Source: a virus. From it: 26,051 nt of DNA. How positions within the stretch are numbered: the stretch's first letter is position 1; the number at the start of each line of letters is the position of its first letter. The stretch is from the IMG/VR virus record IMGVR_UViG_3300020197_001914, positions 1-26,051 of that record. One strand, written 5' to 3'. The notes beneath the pieces were generated by a model. That model did not search any database. It was not told the DNA's origin and was given only the letters and a program-made list of their open reading frames with translations. Positions 13,400 to 20,631 of the stretch are shown here, piece by piece. Made by a program: the position numbers and the translations under genes.

Positions 13400-13907
13400 T
13401 GCCCTCGGCGACCTGCACCAAGTCTTCACCGCAGGCGGAAGCGCTGCGGGGATGTGGATGTTCGTCCGGTACGTCGCGAAGCAGACGATCGCGTGGCTGA
13501 ATGCCCGCGAGAGTCGCCTCATGGCGGAAGCGACCGAGCGAACGAAGCAGGTCGCCGCGGATGCGCAGGCCAAGGTCGAAACAGCGCGCGCGGACGACAT
13601 CACCGCGCAGCAGGCGCTCGACAACGAGCACGAGTGCCTTCAGCTCGTGAAGGCGCAGATCGCCGAGACGAAAGCAGTGCGCAACGAAGTCACCGTGCTC
13701 TCGGAGATCATCACGCGTACGGTGAAGGACTACGACGACTGCGAAAGCGCACGCGCCGTACAGCAACATCGCATCGAAGTCCTTGAGACGACAGGCAGGC
13801 GCACGCGGAAGCGCATCGCGCAGCTTGAAGCCGCGCTCGTGACGGCGGGGATCTCGCCGCCTGCCCCGACGCAACGCTTACCGTCGACGCCGCCTGCGTC
13901 GGACTGA
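13392..13907 (+). CDS. Hypothetical protein with hydrophobic start and long coiled coil (171 aa)
   Basis: A hydrophobic segment (GGSAAGMWMFVRYVAKQTIAW, about residues 15-35) could be a membrane anchor, followed by a long heptad-rich coiled coil to about residue 150 and a Pro-rich end. An anchored coiled coil beside a lipoprotein resembles the inner-membrane half of a spanin pair, but this is a guess. The stop codon lies inside the first unit of the tandem decamer array. Confidence 0.6.
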   Translation: MTDALGDLHQVFTAGGSAAGMWMFVRYVAKQTIAWLNARESRLMAEATERTKQVAADAQAKVETARADDITAQQALDNEHECLQLVKAQIAETKAVRNEVTVLSEIITRTVKDYDDCESARAVQQHRIEVLETTGRRTRKRIAQLEAALVTAGISPPAPTQRLPSTPPASD

Positions 13908-14018
13908 AGCGGACAGGAGCGGACTGAAGCGGATAGGGCCGAGCGGGGTCGGACTGGCGCGGACTCAGGCGGACTCAGGCGGACTCAGGCGGACTCGGGC
14001 GGACTCGGGCGGACTCAG
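13899..14018. repeat. Twelve tandem 10-bp repeats (GCGGACTCAG type)
   Basis: Units of 10 bp with consensus GCGGACTCAG run without spacers over 120 bp. The last six (13959-14018) are nearly identical and the first six are degraded, with one unit (13939) strongly changed. One unit per helical turn would put repeated binding sites on one DNA face. The array lies between convergent gene blocks and about 400 bp past the integrase gene end. It could be an integrase arm-site region, an iteron origin or a partition site. Confidence 0.9.
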
Positions 14019-14024
14019 GGGCCT

Positions 14025-14060
14025 ACAAGAACGAAAGGGGCCGGCAGTAGTGCCGTCCCC
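14025..14060 (-). terminator. Intrinsic terminator for the minus-strand block
   Basis: GGGGCCGGCA (14037-14046) pairs with TGCCGTCCCC (14051-14060) with one mismatch and a 4-base loop. Read on the minus strand, the stem is followed by TTTCGTTCTTG, a good T tract. On the plus strand there is no T tract. Confidence 0.7.
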
Positions 14061-14126
14061 CTGCGCCCCGTTCGGGTCCTTCACTCGGTCAAAGAAGGCC
14101 GTCGCGTTGCTTGTACCGAAGCCTAA

Positions 14127-14145
14127 CGCGGGCCGCAGGCCCGCG
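14127..14145 (-). repeat. 8-bp perfect hairpin after the minus-strand gene end
   Basis: CGCGGGCC and GGCCCGCG flank a 3-base loop, 8 bases after the stop of the small gene at 14153. Only two T follow on the minus strand, so termination here would be weak; it may protect the message end. The stretch 14061-14126 between this and the terminator shows nothing further. Confidence 0.5.
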
Positions 14146-14152
14146 CCATGGC

Positions 14153-14401
14153 TCAGAGCTTCATCATGCGTGCGCGCTCTCCGTCGCGCAGTTTCGCGAA
14201 CGTCTTCGGCACGACGCCCTTCGCGTGCTGCGCGCACAGGTGCCAGGCCCGGCCTGCGCGCTCGAAACGCACGCTCGCCCAGCGCGCGCACGGGCCTCGG
14301 TCGGCCTGCGTGTACGGCTTGCGGTGTACGGTGGCTTCGCACCGCGCCGTTCCGGACGCGATGCGCTCCATCTTGACGGTCGCGTTCCCCTCGTTCGCCA
14401 T
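14153..14401 (-). CDS. Small Cys/His protein (82 aa)
   Basis: Cys21, Cys38, Cys56 and His59 (pattern RAWHLCAQHAK at the end) could form a zinc site. The protein is basic at the end (TFAKLRDGERARMMKL). It starts 3 bases after the integrase stop and is probably translated with it. Small proteins beside integrases sometimes act as excisionases, but no such family is recognised here. Confidence 0.55.
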   Translation of the reverse strand: MANEGNATVKMERIASGTARCEATVHRKPYTQADRGPCARWASVRFERAGRAWHLCAQHAKGVVPKTFAKLRDGERARMMKL

Positions 14402-14404
14402 GGC

Positions 14405-15322
14405 TCAGGAGCCCTTCCCGGGCAGCTCCTCGCGCCCGAACTTCTCGCGGATGCGGCGCTGCACGTTCCCGATCGCGTCGGGGCGTGCCTCGTCGAGGTA
14501 CGTGCTCGTGGTGAGCATCGAGCGGTGGCCGAGGAGCTGCTGTACGGCCGGCATGTCTTCGGTCACGCGGAGCGCCTGGACGGCGACCGTGCGGCGAAGG
14601 CGGTGCAGGTAGATGCGGCCGTCGACGCCCGCGCGTCCTGCGGCGCGCAAGAGCGCCCGTCGCACACGCTTGTACGCGGGGCCTTCGCCCGACGCTCGCG
14701 TGTCCTTCGGCGTCACGAGCTGCGCGACGTTCGTCGCGTCGCGGTTCCGCTCGGCGAGCGCGATGAGCCGGAGCCAGTCGGCCGGCGCACCTGCGATCGG
14801 GAGGATGCGCCACTCGCCGCCCTTCGCGTCGAACCGGACTTGGTTCGTGCGCTTCGCTTCGAGCAGCGCGGAGCACGGGATCGCGAGTAGGTCGCCGATG
14901 CGCAGGCCCGTCGCCATGAGCGTGAGCAGGACCGCGGGGATCGCGCCGCCGCGCTTCATCGAGTCTTCGAGGAGCACGTCGTAGAGGTGCTGCCACTCGG
15001 CGTCCGGGATCGAGCGCGCGGCGAGCTTGCGGCGCGTCTGCGCCTCACGCCGCTTCTCGATGCCGGTCTTCTCCGTCGCCTTCTGGTTCTCATGCTCGGC
15101 GAGGAAGATCCCGACGTTGCGCGTGAGCACCGGATCGGTGTGGCTCTCGCGCCACCTCTGCCACGCACGCGCGGCGGAGACGTTCACGAGCGTGAAGTCG
15201 AGGTCGTAGAGGGCGTCGGTGCGCATCGCGCGGAGCGCAGTCGCGTACCTGCGCCCGGTCTGGTCGCGGTAGCCGCCGACACGGAGCGCTTCACGGAAAC
15301 GGTCGATGGGGTCCACGATCAC
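14405..15322 (-). CDS. Tyrosine recombinase (phage integrase)
   Basis: The 305-residue protein has the tyrosine-recombinase catalytic set: Arg141 in TGLRIGDLL, Lys167 in FDAKGGEWRIL, His240-x-x-Arg243 in YLHRLRRTVAVQ, His266 in QQLLGHRS and Tyr275 in TTSTYLDE. It would join phage and host DNA by attP/attB crossover, so the element is temperate or mobile. GTG 15322 overlaps the stop of the upstream gene (GTGA) and gives a normal size with an N-terminal SAM-like core-binding domain. Nearby repeats at 13899 may be its arm sites. Confidence 0.9.
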   Translation of the reverse strand: MIVDPIDRFREALRVGGYRDQTGRRYATALRAMRTDALYDLDFTLVNVSAARAWQRWRESHTDPVLTRNVGIFLAEHENQKATEKTGIEKRREAQTRRKLAARSIPDAEWQHLYDVLLEDSMKRGGAIPAVLLTLMATGLRIGDLLAIPCSALLEAKRTNQVRFDAKGGEWRILPIAGAPADWLRLIALAERNRDATNVAQLVTPKDTRASGEGPAYKRVRRALLRAAGRAGVDGRIYLHRLRRTVAVQALRVTEDMPAVQQLLGHRSMLTTSTYLDEARPDAIGNVQRRIREKFGREELPGKGS

Positions 15323-15873
15323 CTCGCCGGAGCTTGCAGGTACTCGTTCAACGTCCGGCCGCAGTCGACGCGTGTCCAGCCCGACGCGATCATTCGGTCC
15401 ATGCGCGCGCGGATGTAGCGCGGAGCGCCCCATGTGTACGCGCGGCATCGGTTGCGGGGCTCGGCGAGCGCCGTGCGCACTTCGCGTAGGCGCTGATACC
15501 AGCGCAGACGGTAGCGCGACCACGGCACGCCAACGGGCCAGCCTGCGGGCTCGTCGAGCCCCGCGTCGAGCGCGTTCACCCATCTGCGTCGCGTCGGACC
15601 AAACGTCGCTTGCGCGTGGAAAGTCGCGACGTAGTCCGCGATGTCGAGGCCGAGCACGCGCGCACGGTTGCGGACGACGTGCGCGATGGCGCGCGGGTCG
15701 TTCGTCGCCGCAAAGCCCGCTTCGTGGACGACGAGCCGTGCGAGACGCACCTCCGCGAGCGTGAAAGGCGCATCCGCGGCGGCGCGATCCGTACACGTGC
15801 TGCTCGCGAAAAGCAGCGTGAGGCAGAACACCGCCGTGACCGCGATGAGGAGGAAGCGTGCTTTGTTCGTCAT
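15319..15873 (-). CDS. Cell-wall hydrolase-like protein with N-terminal anchor (184 aa)
   Basis: An N-terminal hydrophobic segment (RFLLIAVTAVFCLTLLFA) is a signal anchor or signal peptide. The domain after it has FTLAEVRLARLVVHEAGF with Glu51 and AIAHVVRNRARVLG, which resembles SleB/Hydrolase_2 or lytic transglycosylase proteins, where this Glu is catalytic. The predicted activity is cutting peptidoglycan outside the cytoplasm. The ATG at 15873 lacks a clear ribosome site, and an upstream in-frame start is possible but would overlap the methylase. It overlaps the integrase start by 4 bases, an unusual pair. Confidence in the family is moderate. Confidence 0.6.
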   Translation of the reverse strand: MTNKARFLLIAVTAVFCLTLLFASSTCTDRAAADAPFTLAEVRLARLVVHEAGFAATNDPRAIAHVVRNRARVLGLDIADYVATFHAQATFGPTRRRWVNALDAGLDEPAGWPVGVPWSRYRLRWYQRLREVRTALAEPRNRCRAYTWGAPRYIRARMDRMIASGWTRVDCGRTLNEYLQAPAR

Positions 15874-15905
15874 GGGTGGGTCGTACCGAGCGAGGGGTTG
15901 CGTGT

Positions 15906-16550
15906 CTAGGTCCCCGGTCGTGACGGCCTGAGCCACGCTCCGAGGGGCGCGAAGGCGTGTTCGACGCGCGCCTTTGCTTCCGGGTCGACGAGCCAATGCA
16001 CGAGCGTCGTCGCGAACGTCGCTTTGTCGAACGACATCGTCTTCGCGTTCGTGCCGCGCATGAACGTGATGCGCGTCTCTAGTTTCAGCGCCTTGCGACG
16101 CCCCGCCCCCGACGTGTCGAGCTTCGCCGCAGCCAGCTCACGTTCGAGGCTCGCGAGCGAGCGGTGAAACCCGAGCCGCCCCTTGAACGCGAGCATGCGC
16201 GCGTGGTCGTTCCCGAGGATGTGCTCGTGAACAGCCACCGTGTCGAGACGCATCGGCATGAGCAAGAGCACGTGCGCGCCCTTCGCGCTCTCCGTGGCGC
16301 ACTTCGCGACCCACGAGCGGAGGTCTGAAAACGGCGGATTCACGTACACGATCCCGTCGATCTCGAACCAGTCCTCGCGGAGGCCGTCGCCACCGTCGGT
16401 GACGTCGATGATGTACTCGGCGTCGAGCAGGGATTCGGCGGAGTGGCACGGGTCGAGCGCCACACCCCCGCAGGCTTTGAGCGCGGCGACGACTTCCGGC
16501 GGCGTGAGCCAGTCGTCGGTGCCTGCAAGCGTGTCGAACGATTCACTCAT
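15906..16550 (-). CDS. Phage Dam-type DNA N-6-adenine methyltransferase
   Basis: The 214-residue protein carries the DNA N6-adenine methyltransferase pattern of phage Dam proteins: DDWLTPPEVV at residues 12-21 and the catalytic VNPPFSDL (NPPF at 72-75), which transfers a methyl group from S-adenosylmethionine to adenine. Target sequence cannot be read from the protein. It may protect phage DNA from restriction or control replication. The ATG at 16550 has AGGAAGG upstream on the minus strand. It lies 29 bases after the polymerase stop. Confidence 0.85.
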   Translation of the reverse strand: MSESFDTLAGTDDWLTPPEVVAALKACGGVALDPCHSAESLLDAEYIIDVTDGGDGLREDWFEIDGIVYVNPPFSDLRSWVAKCATESAKGAHVLLLMPMRLDTVAVHEHILGNDHARMLAFKGRLGFHRSLASLERELAAAKLDTSGAGRRKALKLETRITFMRGTNAKTMSFDKATFATTLVHWLVDPEAKARVEHAFAPLGAWLRPSRPGT

Positions 16551-16579
16551 CGGACGGGTCCTTCCTGGGTCCTCGAAGA

Positions 16580-19500
16580 TCACAGCTCCGCGAGATTCGT
16601 GCCGATGGCCGCCGTGGCGACGTACTTCATCGGCGTCCCGCCGGGCGTGAACGCAAACTCGCACGTGAGCGAGTCCTCGACGCACTTCGCGACGGCTTCG
16701 GCCTTCGTCTCGTCGCACTCGACGTACACGGCGTCGTGGATCTGCGCGATGATCACGGCCGTGGGGTCGATGAGCGGGAGCGCCTTGCGCAGGCGTGCGA
16801 GACCGAACGCCATCACGTCCGCGCCGCCCGACTGGATCGGGTAGTTGTAGACGACGCTCGCTTCGACGTCGCCGAGCGGGAAGATGCGGCGGCGCCCGTA
16901 GAGCGGCGAGCGCACTTCGCGGTTCGCCTGCGCGTCGCGGAACGTCTTGTCGCGCCACGTGGGCACGCCCGGGAAGAGCCTGAAGTAAGTCTTCGTGACG
17001 CGCTCGATGAACGGCAGCGTGAGCGGCGGACCGTCGTAGCCGCCGTTGTAGATCGCGTCGAGCACCGTCTGGCCGCCCGCGCCGTAGTTCAAGCCGTAGA
17101 TCGTGCGCTTGTTCACGTCACGCAGCGTCGAGCGCTTGCACTTCTGGCACTTGCACTTCGGCTCGCCCGGTTGCGGCTTCGTGTGCGACTTGTCGAAGCG
17201 GTCGAGGCTCGTGAACGTCGCACCGAAGACGAACGACGCGACGTAGCTGTGCGGGTCGCAGTCGGGGTTCAACTTGTCGTCCTCGCGCGCGTTCATGCAC
17301 CGCTCGATGAGGTTCTTGTCCCCCGAGAGGTTCGCGATGATGCGCATCTCTAGCTGCGCCTGGTCGGCGCCGACGAGCTTGCGTCCCGGCGGTGCGACGA
17401 ACACCGCGCGCATCCACTTTGGCCAGTTCTGGCACTGCCCGGTGACGCTGACGCAGCCGTTGTGGCGCACCACGATGAACGACGACGGCACCGAGACGCA
17501 ATACACGGTGAAGCCCGCGTCGTCGTGCAGCTCCGTGCGGCGCGTGTTCCTCGTGCCTGACGACGTGCGTAGCTGCCCGTCGATCTGCCAGTTGACCTTC
17601 GCGTCCGGGTTCGCAGGCGGGTACGCACGACGGCGCGCACGGTAGCCGGAGATCGAGAGCACCGCCTGCACGAGGTCCGCGTTCGCCTGCTCCGACGACG
17701 CGTACATCCCCGCGCCGATTCCACCTGTGCGCGAGGAGTCGCCCCACCGGTGCAGCTCGTGGATGAACACGTCGCGCGTGGACGGCGACGCCTCCGTGAG
17801 CCACGCGGAAGTCCACGTGCGCTCGGGAACCGTGAGCCAGGACTGCGCGAAGCCCGGCGGCAGCACGACGCTGAAGACATGCCGCACGTTCCGCGTGGTT
17901 CGTGGCGAGACCGTCCATGCGTAGGGCAGCAGCGCAAGGATGCCCGCGAGTCGCCTGCGCCTTCGCCATCCATCGAGCGTGAAGTGCCACACCTGCTGGC
18001 CGTCCGCGCGCACCTGTCCCGCGGACGCGTGTGCCTGGAACGCGACGAGGAAGCGGACGTACGCGGGCGGAAGATCGTAGTCTCCGCCGACGTACATGCC
18101 CGCGTGAAGCTGCTCGTGGTCTTCGGGGTAGTCCTTCGCCTCGACGACCCGCGTCCTGCCCGTCTTCCGGTTTCGCACGAGGCATCGATGGTCGGGCGTC
18201 ACGACGAGCGAGGTCGCCGTCGTCTGAAGGTGAAGCATCGGCCCGTGGTGCTGCTTCTGGATCCACGCCTCGGGATGCACCCAAGAGATCCCGCCGGTCT
18301 CGCGCGTGTACTGCGCCACACGCAGGCCCTCGCTCGGGTCGATCGCGTCGAAGCGCACGAAACCGCGTTCGGTGAGGATCTCCGTGTCCGCGCTGAAGCA
18401 GTTCGGGGTGCTCGTCCACCGACCCGTACGCGCGCCCGTCACGTTCCACGTCGGGTGGAAGCGTCCGTCCTCGCCGATCTGCCGCAGGTCTTCGGCGCGG
18501 ACGAAGTGGGAGAGGTTGTACTCGATCTTTTTGTACGCCAGCAGCTCGCGCACGAAAGGCTCGGCGATGTGCAGGCGCAGCGTGTCTGCGTCCATCGCAG
18601 GCGCGTCGGTCTTCTCCGTGCGCTTCAGGACGGGGAGCCGCAGGGGACCCGCAGGATCGAAGAGCACGTACTGAAGCCGTGCCGCAGCGCTCTTGCCACC
18701 GTCCCTCTCGATCTGTTTCTTCTGCTCGTCGGTGTCCGTGAGCCGGAAGTTCGGGTCCTTCAGGATCTCGCGCATGTTCGCGAGGTGCAGCGCTTGCTCG
18801 CGCGTCTGGTCGGCGTCGACCTTCGCGAGCGCTTGCTGGTTCAACGGCAGGCCCGCGATCTCCATGTCGATGCACACTTCGTGCATCACCTTGTCGCTCG
18901 TGACGACGTCGCGGACGTTCTCGACGTCCACACGCCCGCGACCGTTCGGCGTGCCGTTGAGCGCCGTCCACGCGAGCGCCGTCGCGTGCAAGTCGCGCGC
19001 GTTGTAGAGCGCCAGCTCCTCGAACGTGCGGTAGCCGGAAAGCTCCGCGTGCTCGTCCCACGCGGCGCCCTCTTCGGCGCCGCCCTTCCACGCAGGCGCG
19101 TCGGTCAGCTCGTGCGCGATGAAGCCGAGGCCGTGCTCTTCGTCGGGGTAGCAGTTCGCGTGGACGACCATCGTGTCGCCCTCGATGCCGGAGACCTCGA
19201 CGCCCCACATGCGGAGCATCGACACGCGGTCGTAGCCGAAGTTCTGCCCGACCTTGCGGTGCACGGGCGATTCGAGGAACGCGCAGAGCGCATCCTGCGC
19301 AGGGTGTCCGGGGAGGATCGAGCCGCCCCACGTGCGCGTGTCGATCACGAGGCCGACGCCCGTGTCGACGCGCTCGATGCCGATGCAGACGATATTCGTG
19401 ACCTTCCACGGTCCGCCGCGGCGGTTGGTCTCGATGTCGACCGTGTAGACGCCCGGCTCGGCGGTGTGCTCGCGGATCGCGTTCGCCGCTTCCTCCGGCG

Positions 19501-20515
19501 TCATGTGCTCCGTCGTCGTGAAGTTCACGTCGAACACGGGATCGCGCGTGAGCAGCGACTTCGCCTTGCGGAGGTGGTCGACGGTGGCGCGGGCGGCAAA
19601 CTGCCCGCCCATGAGAAACTTGCCGCCCTTCGACTTGCGCATTCCGCCGTCGCGCATGAGCAAGAGCGCGGGAGAGTACGTCGGGATCACGAAGCGCACG
19701 CCCAGCTCGCCGAGGTCGCCTTGCAGGTCCTCGGTCGGGAGGATCGCGCCGACGACACCGTTGCGCCCTGAGAGGGTGCGCATCGGGCGGTACTCCACGT
19801 AGCTCGCAGGCGTCTTCTTCTTCCCGCCGCAGTGGACGCACTTCGGGCGCTTCAGTTTGATGCGCTTCCACGACGTGCCGCACTCGGGGCAGTTCGGCTC
19901 GGTGGCGATGAGCTTCGCGTGCCACGCGGCCTGCGCCTCGTCGGTGCCGGATGGCGCGAAGAGCAGGTGCTTGCACGAGCCGTTCGGGCACTGCTGCGCG
20001 GGCGCGAGCTTTCGGTCGATGGGGTCGCACGACGAGCACGGATTGTCGACGAGGCGCGTGCGCTGCACCGCGTGCGAGGTGAGCGCGTCGAGACCCACCT
20101 GCCCGAGCACCACGATCACGCGAGGCTTCGCCGCCGCGATCTCCGCTTCAAGGCGCGGGAGGCAGGCGTAGAGATCGTCGGCGATGTGCTTGCGGAGATC
20201 GGACGACTTCACGCTCGGCGGATGGCCGAGCACGGCGACCGTCTTCCACACGGTCTCGGGCGCGATGCCCGCTTCGACGAGGAGCGCGTCGAGGAGCTGC
20301 GCGGTGCGTCCGATGAAGCCCGTGCGTCGCTGCGCTTCGAGCCGCGTCGGAAACTCGCCGATCACCATGAGGCCGCCTTGCTCGTACGCAGGGCCGACGA
20401 CGTTGGTCACGAACGATCGCTCACCACGGCAGGCGAGCTTCAGCGAACACGCGTCGCAGTCGGCGTGCCCAGGTCCGTAGGTCTCGAACGCGGTCACTGA
20501 GGTGGGGCGGTCCAT
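16580..20515 (-). CDS. Family A DNA polymerase with N-terminal UDG-like domain and intein
   Basis: Domains in order: residues 1-300 resemble family 4 uracil-DNA glycosylase (GEFPTRLEAQRRTGFIGR and CLPRLEAEI) with zinc-ribbon-like Cys pairs inserted (160/163, 176/181, 209/212, 226/229); from about 355 a 3'-5' exonuclease (VDIETN, Asp360 and Glu362); then the PolA palm with motif A (DQAQLEMR, Asp1051), motif B (NKRTIYGLNYG) and motif C (QIHDAVYVE, where the usual HDE is HDA). Residues 706-1027 are an intein within the TGRWTSTPN-CQNW loop. Without it the polymerase has 989 residues. UDG-PolA fusions are known in phage SPO1-type replication. Expected role: main replicative polymerase with the clamp at 2572. 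The UDG active site looks altered. The leader is shared with the gene at 2242. Confidence 0.92.
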   Translation of the reverse strand: MDRPTSVTAFETYGPGHADCDACSLKLACRGERSFVTNVVGPAYEQGGLMVIGEFPTRLEAQRRTGFIGRTAQLLDALLVEAGIAPETVWKTVAVLGHPPSVKSSDLRKHIADDLYACLPRLEAEIAAAKPRVIVVLGQVGLDALTSHAVQRTRLVDNPCSSCDPIDRKLAPAQQCPNGSCKHLLFAPSGTDEAQAAWHAKLIATEPNCPECGTSWKRIKLKRPKCVHCGGKKKTPASYVEYRPMRTLSGRNGVVGAILPTEDLQGDLGELGVRFVIPTYSPALLLMRDGGMRKSKGGKFLMGGQFAARATVDHLRKAKSLLTRDPVFDVNFTTTEHMTPEEAANAIREHTAEPGVYTVDIETNRRGGPWKVTNIVCIGIERVDTGVGLVIDTRTWGGSILPGHPAQDALCAFLESPVHRKVGQNFGYDRVSMLRMWGVEVSGIEGDTMVVHANCYPDEEHGLGFIAHELTDAPAWKGGAEEGAAWDEHAELSGYRTFEELALYNARDLHATALAWTALNGTPNGRGRVDVENVRDVVTSDKVMHEVCIDMEIAGLPLNQQALAKVDADQTREQALHLANMREILKDPNFRLTDTDEQKKQIERDGGKSAAARLQYVLFDPAGPLRLPVLKRTEKTDAPAMDADTLRLHIAEPFVRELLAYKKIEYNLSHFVRAEDLRQIGEDGRFHPTWNVTGARTGRWTSTPNCFSADTEILTERGFVRFDAIDPSEGLRVAQYTRETGGISWVHPEAWIQKQHHGPMLHLQTTATSLVVTPDHRCLVRNRKTGRTRVVEAKDYPEDHEQLHAGMYVGGDYDLPPAYVRFLVAFQAHASAGQVRADGQQVWHFTLDGWRRRRRLAGILALLPYAWTVSPRTTRNVRHVFSVVLPPGFAQSWLTVPERTWTSAWLTEASPSTRDVFIHELHRWGDSSRTGGIGAGMYASSEQANADLVQAVLSISGYRARRRAYPPANPDAKVNWQIDGQLRTSSGTRNTRRTELHDDAGFTVYCVSVPSSFIVVRHNGCVSVTGQCQNWPKWMRAVFVAPPGRKLVGADQAQLEMRIIANLSGDKNLIERCMNAREDDKLNPDCDPHSYVASFVFGATFTSLDRFDKSHTKPQPGEPKCKCQKCKRSTLRDVNKRTIYGLNYGAGGQTVLDAIYNGGYDGPPLTLPFIERVTKTYFRLFPGVPTWRDKTFRDAQANREVRSPLYGRRRIFPLGDVEASVVYNYPIQSGGADVMAFGLARLRKALPLIDPTAVIIAQIHDAVYVECDETKAEAVAKCVEDSLTCEFAFTPGGTPMKYVATAAIGTNLAEL
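17435..18400 (-). other. Intein inside the DNA polymerase gene (322 aa)
   Basis: The intein starts with Cys (CFSADTEILTERGFVRF, block A), has a block B-like TPDH (residues 68-71), and ends with VYCVSVPSSFIVV then VRHNGCVSVTGQ before Cys+1. The terminal residue is Gln rather than the usual Asn, and the penultimate is Gly rather than His. A central region resembles a LAGLIDADG endonuclease but its first motif reads AFQAHASAG, with His where the catalytic Asp (QADGS) is expected. Excision would join TSTPN to CQNWP, restoring a standard PolA sequence. Confidence 0.92.
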
Positions 20516-20631
20516 GCGGTACTTTCGGTTCGGTTCGGTTCAGTGGAGGCGGTACACGTCTCGGCGAGGCCGAGGAGGAACACGGCGATCGCGTACGCCC
20601 ACAACGCGATCGCCGGACGGTTGTCGATCAC
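20494..20631 (-). CDS. Possible small membrane protein (45 aa), coupled to its neighbours
   Basis: GTG 20631 overlaps the stop of the preceding gene (GTGA), and the frame runs through the polymerase leader and ends 22 bases inside the polymerase gene. The peptide contains IALWAYAIAVFLLGLA, a full membrane span. Overlaps at both ends suggest coupled translation. GAGG lies only about 2 bases before the start, so initiation would depend on coupling. It may be spurious. Confidence 0.4.
   Translation of the reverse strand: MIDNRPAIALWAYAIAVFLLGLAETCTASTEPNRTESTAWTAPPQ
20521..20544 (-). promoter_or_regulatory. CCGAA-repeat leader of the DNA polymerase gene
   Basis: On the minus strand, ACTGAACCGAACCGAACCG then AAAGT precedes the polymerase ATG by 5 bases. 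The first 16 bases equal 2195-2210, and the end (GAAAGTAC) recurs before the DUF669-like gene. No purine-rich ribosome site is present. Confidence 0.55.

Noticed and set aside
13899-14018. CRISPR array
   Set aside because: Units are 10 bp and contiguous with no spacers, and no cas genes are near; the Cas4-like nuclease at 22946 belongs to the phage recombination set.
14061-14126. tRNA gene end or obvious attP core beside the integrase
   Set aside because: A TTCGGGTCC stretch was noted, but no acceptor stem or cloverleaf could be drawn, and without a host att site no core can be named.
17750-19771. Long plus-strand frame opposite the DNA polymerase
   Set aside because: Antisense shadow with no ribosome site and no recognisable domain.
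17118-20039. Long minus-strand frame offset from the DNA polymerase frame
   Set aside because: It is a shifted frame of a gene with clear PolA, exonuclease and intein motifs, and its product is Arg/Ala-rich without motifs.
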